Shown here: one piece after another, positions 41,169 to 49,302 of the stretch
Layout: every line of letters begins with the position of its first letter
How positions within the stretch are numbered: the stretch's first letter is position 1
Assembly: GCF_004000845.1 (NCBI RefSeq)
Contig: NZ_BIMA01000012.1
Location: forward strand, 1 to 64,000
Source of the DNA: Paenibacillus koleovorans NBRC 103111
GTDB taxonomy: Bacteria; Bacillota; Bacilli; Paenibacillales; NBRC-103111
Direction of reading: 5' to 3'
Length of the DNA stretch: 64,000 nt
The notes under the pieces: model-generated
Seen by the model: the letters and a program-made list of their open reading frames with translations, nothing else
Told to the model about the DNA's origin: nothing
Databases searched by the model: none
Program-made: the position numbers and the translations under genes

Positions 41169-42782
41169 TTATTTTTGCTTGAATCGGTCGTACTGCTTCT
41201 GTTTCACGGCAATAATCTGATCGATGCCCATCGATTTGAGCGTTGATTTGAATTTATCCCAATTGATAGGCTCCTGACCGGTAATGAACTTGGCCATCAT
41301 TTCGTCTACATAGGTGTTGATGTCGGTCTGGAGCGAACCAATCTGCTCCATCTCGCTTATAGACGGCATGGCGAACGGGTTAGCATCAGTCAGATAGGGC
41401 TCCACTTTTTTGGCTAGATCGGCTACCGGCGACACCTTGATCTGAGCCTGCGGCAGCTTGGAGGTGAAGCCTTTGTCATTTGTCAGCCATACCGTTGTCG
41501 GCATAGCCCCAATGCTGCGGAGCGCAATATCCAAACTCAGGCCGTCCGGATTTTTGGTTACCCAATCGCTCAGAGCCGGCTCGCCGTTTACGATGCTGTA
41601 GCTCTTGCCCTCGATGCCGAAGGAGAGGATCCGATTGCCTTCCTCGCTGGCATAAATGTAGTCCAGCCACTGGATCGCCACCTCGGGATTTTTCGAGTCC
41701 TTGGAGATGCCGTGCCAGCCGTCGAACGGTCCGTAGCGTTCGTAATTGCCCTTGTATCCCGGCCCGCTCGGCGGCAGCGTCATCGTCCAATTGACGGAGG
41801 CAAGACCAGCCTCTTTCTGAAGCGAATTGTAGCGGTTGACGTTGTTCAGCGATCGGATGGAAGCACCGGCTATATTTTTGGTGACTTTGGCCAGTATATC
41901 GTTCCGCGTGTCCGTCATGAACGACTTATTGATCAGCCCTTCCGCATACAGCTTGTTCAGCCAAGTGACCAGCTGCTTCATACGATCGTCCAGAAATTCA
42001 TATTGCACCTTGCCCTTATCGTCCGGGAAAAAACCAGCGCTGAAAAATAAATGGAGTCCCAGCGCACTGCCGAAGGGATACAGGCCGCGCAAGGTGAAGT
42101 TGGGCAGGAACACCTCATCCTTGATCCCGTTGCCGTTCGCATCTTTTTCCTGGAACGTCTTTAGTGCAATGTACCAGTCGTCCAGCGTCTTCGGCTCCGA
42201 CAAGCCGTATTTGTCCAGCCAATCCTTGCGAATGAACAAGCCGTACGGGTCGGTCTGGGCATACCCCTTAACGATGTTTGGCAGCGCATACATTTTGCCG
42301 TCCGACGATTTCATCAAACTATGCAAGTCCGGGTTTTCCTTGAGAAATTTCTCGATGTTAGGAGCGTATTTTTTGATGAGATCGTCGAGCGGCATGAGCA
42401 GGCCGTTCCCCGCCAGTTTCACGGGATCGGGATCAGGCAAGCTGAAAATATCGGGCAAATCCGAAGCGGCGGCCAGCTTGACTTGGATCGCTTGTTTGTA
42501 TTGGTCCGCAACGGCTACTTCCCATTTGATCTTCACTCCGGTCCGTTTCTCGATTTCTTGCCATACCGGCAAATTCTGCGTGTAGCTGGCCGGCTCGTAC
42601 AAGTTGTCGTACGTGGCGTACCTGAGGGTGACAGAGCCGTTTGGAATCGGCAGCATCGGTTTGTCGTTGGCCTGCTGTTTGTCCGTTCCTCCGGTATCCG
42701 TTCCAACCGAGGAGCAACCGGTTACAAGAGTTGTAAAGCTGATTGCTCCGCATAAGGCCCATACAGTCCATTTTTTTGGCAT
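41169..42782 (-). CDS. sugar ABC solute-binding lipoprotein, LplA-like
   Basis: A 537-residue lipoprotein. The signal ends in the lipobox LVTGC (Cys23). The mature protein has a long, family-1-like solute-binding fold: LYEPASYTQNLPVWQEIEKR, DDLIKKYAPNIEKFLKENPD, YGLFIRKDWLDKYGL and DANGNGIKDEV (a possible calcium-type loop). These large LplA/YtcQ proteins bind oligosaccharides, often plant polysaccharide fragments. First gene of the transport operon, divergent from the AraC regulator. Confidence 0.92.
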   Translation of the reverse strand: MPKKWTVWALCGAISFTTLVTGCSSVGTDTGGTDKQQANDKPMLPIPNGSVTLRYATYDNLYEPASYTQNLPVWQEIEKRTGVKIKWEVAVADQYKQAIQVKLAAASDLPDIFSLPDPDPVKLAGNGLLMPLDDLIKKYAPNIEKFLKENPDLHSLMKSSDGKMYALPNIVKGYAQTDPYGLFIRKDWLDKYGLSEPKTLDDWYIALKTFQEKDANGNGIKDEVFLPNFTLRGLYPFGSALGLHLFFSAGFFPDDKGKVQYEFLDDRMKQLVTWLNKLYAEGLINKSFMTDTRNDILAKVTKNIAGASIRSLNNVNRYNSLQKEAGLASVNWTMTLPPSGPGYKGNYERYGPFDGWHGISKDSKNPEVAIQWLDYIYASEEGNRILSFGIEGKSYSIVNGEPALSDWVTKNPDGLSLDIALRSIGAMPTTVWLTNDKGFTSKLPQAQIKVSPVADLAKKVEPYLTDANPFAMPSISEMEQIGSLQTDINTYVDEMMAKFITGQEPINWDKFKSTLKSMGIDQIIAVKQKQYDRFKQK

Positions 42783-42870
42783 AGTTTGGAATTGACCTCC
42801 TTTTATGGGTATGATTTGTGAGATTTACGTTCTTCTCGACTTTATGGTACTGTAGAGGAAAAAGGGTTTC

Positions 42871-42916
42871 TTATGATTCCTTGCTGATTTGTGAAGGCGT
42901 TTTATGATTTATTGCT
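42871..42916. promoter_or_regulatory. paired AraC-type direct repeats with promoter
   Basis: TTATGATTCCTTGCT (42871-42885) and TTATGATTTATTGCT (42902-42916) are direct repeats starting 31 bases apart, three helix turns, as expected for an AraC-family dimer site. They also carry a +-strand promoter TTGCTG (42881-42886), N16, TATGAT (42903-42908) for the regulator gene. The regulator may thus act on itself and on the divergent lplA-like gene. Confidence 0.65.
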
Positions 42917-42950
42917 ATTCAGCCTCATGTAGGGAGGGCGGCGAAGCGGT

Positions 42951-43790
42951 TTGAAGAAAATGGATTTCGAATGGTTGTTCGATCATTTTTATATTTCCAA
43001 GGTTAAGCTGCTCGGTCGCAAAAATATTCCCTGCCATCGACATGAAAGTTACGAGATGTATTATCTCTCTTCCGGCCAAAGGACATTCTATATCGGCGGC
43101 ACGAACTACCATGTGAATCAAGGAGAGATCGTGTTGATCGATCGGCTGGAGATACACAAGGTGATGGATTTGGCCCGTACGCAACGGACCGGATTTTTGT
43201 TATCGTTCGAGGAAGACTTTCTTGAGCCGATTTTCAACGAGCCACAGCGGAAAGAGCTGCTATCAGTCTTCAAGCACAAGGTGATTCGATTTACGGAGGT
43301 AGAACGAGTCCGGCTGGAGCAGCAGTTGAACAAGCTGCATCGGGAGGCGTATGCCCGAGAGGATCAGTTCGGCACCTACGCCCGACTGCTTCTCGGAGAG
43401 CTCTTCATCATGCTGGGGCGCAGATGCCGACTGACTGAGGAAGCCGACCTGATCAAACATGAGCCGAAGAACAGAAAAATCGAGGAAGTCCTGGCATACA
43501 TTCACGCTCACTATCGAGAGAAGCTTTCGCTCGAGCAACTGGCCCAGCTGTTTTTCATAAGCAAGTATCATTTGAGCAGAATGTTCAAGGAAGTGACCGG
43601 ATTCACGTTTGTTGATTATGTGAGAAGCAGGCGGATTCTTGAGGCGCAGAGACTGATGGAGCTAGGCGGCCGCAGCATTACGGAGATTGCCGAGCAGGCC
43701 GGCTTCGACAGTCCGACCCATTTCAGCAGGGTGTTCAAAGAGTACACCGGCATTTCTCCACTGCAGTTTCGCAAACAGTTTCTTAAGTAA
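42951..43790 (+). CDS. AraC-family regulator of the divergent sugar operon
   Basis: A 279-residue protein with a TTG start (an ATG nine bases later is possible). The N-terminal cupin has CHRHESYEMYYLSSGQRTFY and NQGEIVLIDRLEIHK. The C-terminal double HTH is SLEQLAQLFFISKYHLSRMF, then SITEIAEQAGFDSPTHFSRV. The final segment GISPLQFRKQ is standard. It most likely senses a sugar and activates the lpl-like operon through the direct repeats upstream. Confidence 0.92.
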   Translation: MKKMDFEWLFDHFYISKVKLLGRKNIPCHRHESYEMYYLSSGQRTFYIGGTNYHVNQGEIVLIDRLEIHKVMDLARTQRTGFLLSFEEDFLEPIFNEPQRKELLSVFKHKVIRFTEVERVRLEQQLNKLHREAYAREDQFGTYARLLLGELFIMLGRRCRLTEEADLIKHEPKNRKIEEVLAYIHAHYREKLSLEQLAQLFFISKYHLSRMFKEVTGFTFVDYVRSRRILEAQRLMELGGRSITEIAEQAGFDSPTHFSRVFKEYTGISPLQFRKQFLK

Positions 43791-43827
43791 ACGCTGGATT
43801 GTACTCGTGCGGATTCTTTAGCGCTTC

Positions 43828-43857
43828 TTGCTATGTGCCGAGCCGATGGCGTATAAT
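43828..43857 (+). promoter_or_regulatory. promoter of the serS T-box transcript
   Basis: TTGCTA (43828-43833), 18-base spacer, perfect TATAAT (43852-43857). Start of transcription would be near 43864, just before the T-box leader. Confidence 0.7.
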
Positions 43858-43871
43858 CAAGCTAACAAATT

Positions 43872-44082
43872 CACATCGACAATGAGCCTATGAAGAGCAT
43901 CCAACTCGGAGGCGTTTGCGTCCCGACCGGCCCTGCATGGTGCCGTCGACAAGCAAGCCGGATCCCGTCCCGTTACGGCGGAACCAAGCGGATCGATTCC
44001 CCGGAATCGGTCAAATTGGGTGGCACCGCGAGCGAATACAAGCGCCCCTCGTCCCAAACGATGAGGGCGCTTTTTGTATTTT
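43872..44082 (+). ncRNA. T-box leader of seryl-tRNA synthetase
   Basis: The conserved T-box sequence TTGGGTGGCACCGCGAG is at 44016-44032. It is followed by a terminator stem (AGCGCCCCTCGT / ACGATGAGGGCGCT, 44041-44070) and TTTTTGTATTTTT. The base of Stem I pairs TCGAC (about 43878) with GTCGA (about 43947). Uncharged tRNA-Ser should pair with the T-box and switch the leader to antitermination. The specifier codon could not be assigned with confidence by eye. Confidence 0.9.
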
Positions 44083-44115
44083 TCCGGGTAACGGAGGAAG
44101 GGAGCGCGGGTTAAG

Positions 44116-45372
44116 ATGTTGGATATGAAGTGGATTCGGCAAAACGCAGGTCAAGTGCAGGAGGCTGCAAGGTGTAAAGGGATCGCGGTCTCGGTGGCGG
44201 AGCTGATCGAGGTCGATGACCGACGGCGGGAGTTGCTGGCCGAGACGGAGCGGCTGCGCCAGGAGCGCAACCGGTTGTCGGCGGCAGTGGGGAAGACAGG
44301 CGGGCGTGGGCAAGCGCGGGAGCAGGCGAGGGCGCTGAATCGTGCAATTGCCGAGCTGGAGGAGCAGCTCGAGGAGGCGACCCGGCGGCACAAGGAGCTG
44401 CTGCTGCTCGTGCCGAACGTCGTCTCGCCCGACACGCCGGTTGGTACCGGCGATGCCGACAACGTCGAGGTGCGCCGCTCGGGCGAGCCGCCCGCATTCG
44501 CGTTCGAGCCGCTCGACCACGTCGCGCTCGGGGAGCGCCTCGGGCTGCTCGATCTGACCCGAGGCGTGAAGACCGGCGGCAGCCGCAGCTACTACTTGCG
44601 CGGCGCCGGCGTCAAGCTGCACCGCGCGGTGCAGCAGCTCGCGCTCGATGTGCTGGAGCGCGAAGGCTTCACGCTGCTGGACGTGCCGCTGCTCGTGCGC
44701 GAGGAGGCGCTGTACAGCACCGGCTTCTTCCCCCTCGGCCGCGACCAGACTTACGCGCTCGAGGACGGCGACCGCTGGCTCGTCGGCACGTCGGAGGCGC
44801 CGCTCGTCGCCTACTACGCCGGCGAGACGGTAGACCTCGCCGAGCCGGTGCGGCTCGCCGCCGCCTCGGCCTGCTTCCGCAGCGAGGTCGGCTCGGCCGG
44901 GCGAGATGTTCGCGGGCTGTACCGCGTCCACCAGTTCGCCAAGGTCGAGCAAGTCGTCCTGTGCCAGGCCGATGCGGAGCTGTCGGAGCGGCTGCTGCAG
45001 CATATCACGGCGAACGCCGAGCGCATCCTGGAGCTGCTCGAGCTGCCGTACCGCGTCATGGCGGTGTGCACCGGCGACATGTCGCAGAAGACGTACAAAC
45101 AGTACGATATCGAGACTTGGATGCCGAGCCGCGGCAGCTACGGCGAGACGCACTCGTCGTCCAACCTGCACGACTTCCAGGCGCGCCGCTGCGGCATCCG
45201 CTATCGCGATGCGGACGGGAAGCTGCAGTACGCGCACACGCTCAACAACACCGCCGTCGCCTCGCCGCGGATTCTTATCCCTCTGCTCGAGGTACATCAA
45301 CAAGAGGATGGCTCGGTGCGCATCCCGAAGGCACTCCAACCCTACATGCACGGGCTGGAGCGGCTGGAGTAG
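44116..45372 (+). CDS. serS: seryl-tRNA synthetase, divergent second type
   Basis: A 418-residue class II synthetase. N-terminal coiled-coil arm: DDRRRELLAETERLRQERNR, then ARALNRAIAELEEQLEEA. Active site: VGTSEAPLVAYYA (TxE motif, about 223), motif 2 FRSEVGSAGRDVRGLYRVHQ (about 254) and motif 3 HTLNNTAVASPRILIPLLE (about 374). Canonical SerRS has HTLNGSGLAVGR in motif 3. The NNTAVASPR form occurs in second SerRS copies. It charges tRNA-Ser with serine and is T-box controlled. Very GC-rich. A housekeeping SerRS is probably elsewhere on the chromosome. Confidence 0.93.
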   Translation: MLDMKWIRQNAGQVQEAARCKGIAVSVAELIEVDDRRRELLAETERLRQERNRLSAAVGKTGGRGQAREQARALNRAIAELEEQLEEATRRHKELLLLVPNVVSPDTPVGTGDADNVEVRRSGEPPAFAFEPLDHVALGERLGLLDLTRGVKTGGSRSYYLRGAGVKLHRAVQQLALDVLEREGFTLLDVPLLVREEALYSTGFFPLGRDQTYALEDGDRWLVGTSEAPLVAYYAGETVDLAEPVRLAAASACFRSEVGSAGRDVRGLYRVHQFAKVEQVVLCQADAELSERLLQHITANAERILELLELPYRVMAVCTGDMSQKTYKQYDIETWMPSRGSYGETHSSSNLHDFQARRCGIRYRDADGKLQYAHTLNNTAVASPRILIPLLEVHQQEDGSVRIPKALQPYMHGLERLE

Positions 45373-45459
45373 AACCCTCCGGACCTCTACGAGAATGCAA
45401 GACCCATTCCAGGGTACGCTAACAGGGTGATAGACGAGATCAACCGGAGGTGCCCCCAG

Positions 45460-46437
45460 ATGATCGTAAGATTCGGATATGTCGCCATGTCGACGATCGT
45501 CGAGAACGCTTCGCCTTCGAGGACGATGACCGCCACCAACTTCCAGAAGCTCGACGACCGCGAAGCCGCCGTCCGCCGGTTGGAGCGGATCGCAGAGGAG
45601 AACCTGCGCAACACGCTGCGCCTGCTCCGCCATAACCGGGCGCACGACGTACATCTGTACCGGCTCTCCTCGAAGCTGATCCCGCTTCTCAGCCACGAGC
45701 TGCTCAGCGGATGGGATCCGTTCCCGGTGCTGGAGCAGCCGTTCCGCGATATCGGCGATTATGCCAAGGAGCATGGCATGCGGCTCAGCTTTCATCCCGA
45801 TCACTTCACGGTGCTGAGTTCGCCTCGCGAGGAAGTGCTGCGCAATTCCTATCTGGACTTGGACATTCACGTCCGTATGCTGGAGGAGATGGGGCTCGAC
45901 GAACGGGCCAAATGCAACATCCACATCGGCGGCGCCTACGGGAACAAGGAAACGGCGGCCGCGCGGTTCGTCGACAGCTTCAAGCGGATGACCCCCCGCA
46001 TCCAGAGGCGCATGACGCTGGAGAACGACGACAAAACGTTCACCGCGCGCGAGACGCTCGAGGTATGCGAACAGCTCGGCGACGTACCGGTGCCGATGGT
46101 GCTGGACATTCATCATCATCAGGTGAATACCGGCGGCGATCTGCTGGACGAGGAGCTATGGACTCGCATATGCCGTACGTGGGCAAACCAGCGAATTCCG
46201 CCCAAAATCCACGCCTCGAGCCCGAAAAGCGAGAAAGACCCGCGCGGCCACGCCGACTACGTGAATGCAGACCAAGTATTAACGTTCCTCCAACTGGCCA
46301 GCCAGACCGGGACCCCCAAGCTGGACGTCATGCTGGAAGCGAAGATGAAGGACGGCGCCTTGTTCCGGCTTATGGACGACTTGAGGCAGAAGGAAGGGCT
46401 TCGGCTCCTCGATCAAGCGACAGTGGAAATCCTTTGA
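45460..46437 (+). CDS. uvsE: UV DNA damage endonuclease UvsE
   Basis: A 325-residue TIM-barrel endonuclease. ATG 45460 follows GGAGGTG; the GTG at 45427 has none. Metal-binding and fold motifs: RFGYVAMSTIVENASPSRTM, MRLSFHPDHFTVLSS, LEMGLDER-type NIHIGGAYGNKETAAARF, LENDDKTF, VLDIHHHQVN and PKIHASSPKSEKDPRGHADY. UvsE nicks DNA 5' of pyrimidine dimers and abasic sites. It probably serves UV survival, including in spores. Confidence 0.93.
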   Translation: MIVRFGYVAMSTIVENASPSRTMTATNFQKLDDREAAVRRLERIAEENLRNTLRLLRHNRAHDVHLYRLSSKLIPLLSHELLSGWDPFPVLEQPFRDIGDYAKEHGMRLSFHPDHFTVLSSPREEVLRNSYLDLDIHVRMLEEMGLDERAKCNIHIGGAYGNKETAAARFVDSFKRMTPRIQRRMTLENDDKTFTARETLEVCEQLGDVPVPMVLDIHHHQVNTGGDLLDEELWTRICRTWANQRIPPKIHASSPKSEKDPRGHADYVNADQVLTFLQLASQTGTPKLDVMLEAKMKDGALFRLMDDLRQKEGLRLLDQATVEIL

Positions 46438-46499
46438 GAAACTAGTCCCGGCGTCGACAGGAACCCCCTTGCGCGATTGGACAAAATCGGGTACGTTTG

Positions 46500-46518
46500 A
46501 ATGGTACCAGGTACCAAT
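46500..46518. promoter_or_regulatory. FapR-like operator upstream of fabI
   Basis: AATGGTACCAGGTACCAAT is a 19-base near-perfect dyad with the GTACC-N-GGTAC core of FapR sites. FapR represses fatty acid synthesis genes, fabI among them, until malonyl-CoA rises. It lies 38 bases before the fabI start. The -10 and -35 boxes are not clear. Confidence 0.55.
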
Positions 46519-46556
46519 CGGGGTAGCTATTAGCTGTGGGAGAGGGGATTACGAAC

Positions 46557-47330
46557 ATGAGTCAACTGTTGTCAGGGAAAAATATATTGGTAATGGGCGT
46601 AGCCAACGACCGGAGCATCGCTTGGGCGATCGCGCAATCGCTGGCGGCGCAAGGAGCGAGACTGGCGTTCACGTTCGAGAACGAGCGCGTGGAGGAGCGG
46701 GTGCGCAAGCTGGCGGAGACGATTCCGAACAATCCGCTCGTGCTGCCGTGCAACGTAACGGTAGACAGCGAGATCGAGTCGCTGGCCGGTGCGCTTCAGG
46801 AGCATTTCGGCGTGCTGCACGGCTTCGTACATAGCATCGCGTTCGCGAAAACCGAAGAGCTGGAAGGGTTGTATGTCGACACTTCACGCGAAGGCTTCGC
46901 GCTGGCGCATGACATCAGTGCCTACTCGCTCGTAGCCGTGGCCAAGCGGGTATATCCGCTCATGACCGAAGGCGGCAGCATCATGACGATGACGTACCTC
47001 GGCGCCGAGCGCGCGATGAAGAACTACAACGTCATGGGCGTGGCGAAGGCCGCCTTGGAGGCAAGCATCCGCTACTTGGCGGGCGATCTTGGTCAATTCA
47101 ATATTCGCGTCAACGGCATCTCCGCCGGTCCGATCCGAACGCTGGCAGCCAAAGGCATCAAGGACTTCAACTCGATCCTTCGCCAAGTGGAGGAGAAAGC
47201 TCCGCTGTGCCGCACGACCGAGACGGCCGAAGTCGGCGATACGGCGATGTTCCTGATGAGCAACCTGTCTCGCGGGATCACCGGAGAAGTCATCTACGTG
47301 GACAACGGCTACCATATCGTTGGGGTTTAA
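46557..47330 (+). CDS. fabI: enoyl-[acyl-carrier-protein] reductase FabI
   Basis: A 257-residue short-chain dehydrogenase. ATG 46557 is chosen over the GTG at 46536 because the protein then begins as FabI usually does (MSQLLSGKNILVMGVANDRS). NAD(P) binding: GVANDRSIAW (14-23). Catalytic Y157 and K164 in YNVMGVAK. Further motifs: HSIAFA, AGPIRTLAAKGI and GEVIYVDNGYHI. It performs the last reduction in each round of fatty acid elongation and is the triclosan target. Confidence 0.96.
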   Translation: MSQLLSGKNILVMGVANDRSIAWAIAQSLAAQGARLAFTFENERVEERVRKLAETIPNNPLVLPCNVTVDSEIESLAGALQEHFGVLHGFVHSIAFAKTEELEGLYVDTSREGFALAHDISAYSLVAVAKRVYPLMTEGGSIMTMTYLGAERAMKNYNVMGVAKAALEASIRYLAGDLGQFNIRVNGISAGPIRTLAAKGIKDFNSILRQVEEKAPLCRTTETAEVGDTAMFLMSNLSRGITGEVIYVDNGYHIVGV

Positions 47331-47441
47331 CACAGCAGCAACCACATACTACGCATGCGGACTGCATCCGTTCGACCGCCTGTCGGACGGATGCTTCTCT
47401 GCGTTTAAGCGAAGCAGGCAAGGAAGGAGCACGGTTATCCG

Positions 47442-48263
47442 ATGTCAGTATTAGCATTTCTCACACTTCTGTTGCTGGGGGCGATATCCGCTACATTCGG
47501 CAGTATCGTCGGGCTCGGCGGAGGCATCATCATCGTCCCGGCGTTAATCTACCTCGGCCCGCTTCTATTGGACCAAGACATCTCTACGACGCTCGCCGTC
47601 GGGACATCGCTGACCGTGTTGATTTTCACCGCACTGTCTTCGACGCTTACGTACATGAAGGACAAAAAAGTAGACTTCAGGAGCGCATGGCTGTACTTCG
47701 TCACGAGCGGTCCGGCGGCGATTCTTGGCGCCTCGCTGACGAAGCTGTTCGATCCGCAGCAATTCCAGCTCGTATTCGGCGTGTTCATGCTGTGCATCTC
47801 GCTGCTGCTTATTGTCCGCAACCGACTGAAGCCGTCCACCCGCGAATGGCGCATCCAACGAACGTTCACGGACGCTCAAGGGGTACAAGCCCAGTACGGA
47901 TACAATATTCCGGCTGCGCTTGTGGTCGGCTTCGGGGTCGGCCTGATCTCCGGTTTGTTCGGCATCGGCGGAGGTTCACTGTTCGTCCCGGCGATGGTGC
48001 TGATGTTCCGGTATCCCGCGCATGTGGCGACCGCCACTTCGATGTTCGTCATTTTTCTATCCTCTATCTTGGGGAGCATGACGCACTGGTACAACGGCGA
48101 TGTCGGCGGCTGGCTCGTGCTGGCGCTGGCCCCGGGGGCTTGGCTGGGCGGCTGGCTGGGAGCTCGAATCGTCCGGCGCATCAGTGGGAACGGCTTGTTA
48201 TGGCTGCTGCGAGTTACGTTGTTCGTGCTGGCGTTCAAGCTGATCTGGAGCGGTCTTAGTTAA
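47442..48263 (+). CDS. TauE/SafE-family membrane permease
   Basis: A 273-residue membrane protein with about eight segments. The two internal repeats carry the glycine motifs SIVGLGGGIIIVPALIYLG (about 21-39) and GLFGIGGGSLFVPAMVLMF (about 170-188), the hallmark of COG0730 TauE/SafE transporters of sulfite or organosulfonates. The substrate is not predictable. AAGGAGC lies upstream. A small hairpin (TTGTGT-CGAA-ACACAA, 48277-48292) follows the stop and may be a weak terminator. Confidence 0.88.
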   Translation: MSVLAFLTLLLLGAISATFGSIVGLGGGIIIVPALIYLGPLLLDQDISTTLAVGTSLTVLIFTALSSTLTYMKDKKVDFRSAWLYFVTSGPAAILGASLTKLFDPQQFQLVFGVFMLCISLLLIVRNRLKPSTREWRIQRTFTDAQGVQAQYGYNIPAALVVGFGVGLISGLFGIGGGSLFVPAMVLMFRYPAHVATATSMFVIFLSSILGSMTHWYNGDVGGWLVLALAPGAWLGGWLGARIVRRISGNGLLWLLRVTLFVLAFKLIWSGLS

Positions 48264-48276
48264 CCGACAAAGCCCT

Positions 48277-48300
48277 TTGTGTCGAAACACAACCAATTTT
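48277..48300 (+). terminator. weak hairpin after TauE/SafE gene
   Basis: TTGTGT / ACACAA stem with CGAA tetraloop followed by CCAATTTT. Six pairs only, so at most a weak terminator. Confidence 0.4.
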
Positions 48301-48372
48301 GGGTGAAACGACAAGGATTTTATAACGTAAATATAATATAGTAGTAGTATCGCAATCATAGGAAAGAGTGAG

Positions 48373-49245
48373 TTGCCCTTGAGTAATGATCAGAAAGAAA
48401 TATATACGATTGGTAGCAAAAGCTATACGGCGGTAGCGATCAACACGGCGGCGAAGGCTGGCGAGTGGATCAAGCTGAAGCTCGGCGCCCACGCCAGACT
48501 CGATCTGAAGAGCTCGTCGCAGGATCTCGTGACTGAGGTCGACCGGGGGTCGGAAGCGTTGATCCGCAACTTGATCAAGACGCATTTTCCCGACCATGCG
48601 TTTCTGGGGGAAGAAGGCGTAGGCAGTGGTCCTGAGGCCTCGGTGAAAGCGCTGCAAGAGGCGATCGGCGAGGACTATTTATGGATCGTCGATCCGATTG
48701 ACGGCACGACCAACTTCGTGCATGGCTTCCCGTTCTTCTCCGTCTCGATCGCGCTGGCCCACAGAGGCGAAGTGATCGTAGGCGTCGTCTATGATCCGAT
48801 TCATGACGAGCTGTTCGTCGCGGAGAAAGGCAAAGGCGCCTATCTCAAAGGCAAGCCGATGCGCGTCTCGGCGGAGGCCAGGCTGTCGGACAGTCTGGTC
48901 GCGACCGGGTTCCCGGCGGGGACGCATACGACGCTGCCTGTCAATATGAAAGGCTTGCAATCGATTGCGCCGCATGTCCGCAACATCCGCGTAGTCGGCT
49001 CCGCTGCGCTGCACATGGCGTACGTCGCAGCCGGAAGGCTGAGCGGCTTCTGGGAAATCGGCTTGAACAGCTGGGACTTGGCTGCGGGCGCGCTGCTTGT
49101 GAAGGAAGCGGGAGGCGAAGTGACCGACACGATGGGCCGGTCCTACAGCTTGCCTGTCCGCCACGTGTTGGCGACCAACGGCGGCATCCACCGCGAGCTG
49201 CAGCTGCAGCTCGCGGCGGCCGATGCCACCGGTTACGAAGCTTGA
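48373..49245 (+). CDS. inositol monophosphatase family protein
   Basis: A 290-residue protein with a TTG start (TTG 48379 is equally possible). Motifs of the lithium-sensitive phosphatase family: DLVTEVDRGSEA, FLGEEGVG (metal E), LWIVDPIDGTTNFVHGFPFF (metal DxIDGT) and GLNSWDLAAGALLVKEAGG (WD motif). It hydrolyses inositol-1-phosphate or a related sugar phosphate. A TATAAT at 48332-48337 upstream may be its -10 box, with a poor -35. Confidence 0.92.
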   Translation: MPLSNDQKEIYTIGSKSYTAVAINTAAKAGEWIKLKLGAHARLDLKSSSQDLVTEVDRGSEALIRNLIKTHFPDHAFLGEEGVGSGPEASVKALQEAIGEDYLWIVDPIDGTTNFVHGFPFFSVSIALAHRGEVIVGVVYDPIHDELFVAEKGKGAYLKGKPMRVSAEARLSDSLVATGFPAGTHTTLPVNMKGLQSIAPHVRNIRVVGSAALHMAYVAAGRLSGFWEIGLNSWDLAAGALLVKEAGGEVTDTMGRSYSLPVRHVLATNGGIHRELQLQLAAADATGYEA

Positions 49246-49270
49246 CCCCATACACATACGAACGACAACG

Positions 49271-49300
49271 AAGCCCTCGTCCACCCGGACGGGGGCTTTG
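49271..49300. terminator. hairpin between convergent genes
   Basis: AAGCCCTCGTCC / GGACGGGGGCTT, 12 pairs with one G-U, short loop. Lies between the phosphatase gene and the end of the gerC-like gene. The T-run is short on both strands. Confidence 0.65.
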
Positions 49301-49302
49301 TC

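Noticed and set aside
44011-46119. A 702-codon open frame on the minus strand
   Set aside because: Antisense to serS and uvsE, both clear genes. It also crosses the T-box terminator. Shadow frame of GC-rich DNA.
47207-48259. A 350-codon + strand frame
   Set aside because: Overlaps fabI and the TauE/SafE gene in another frame; amino acid make-up is Arg/His-rich without domains.
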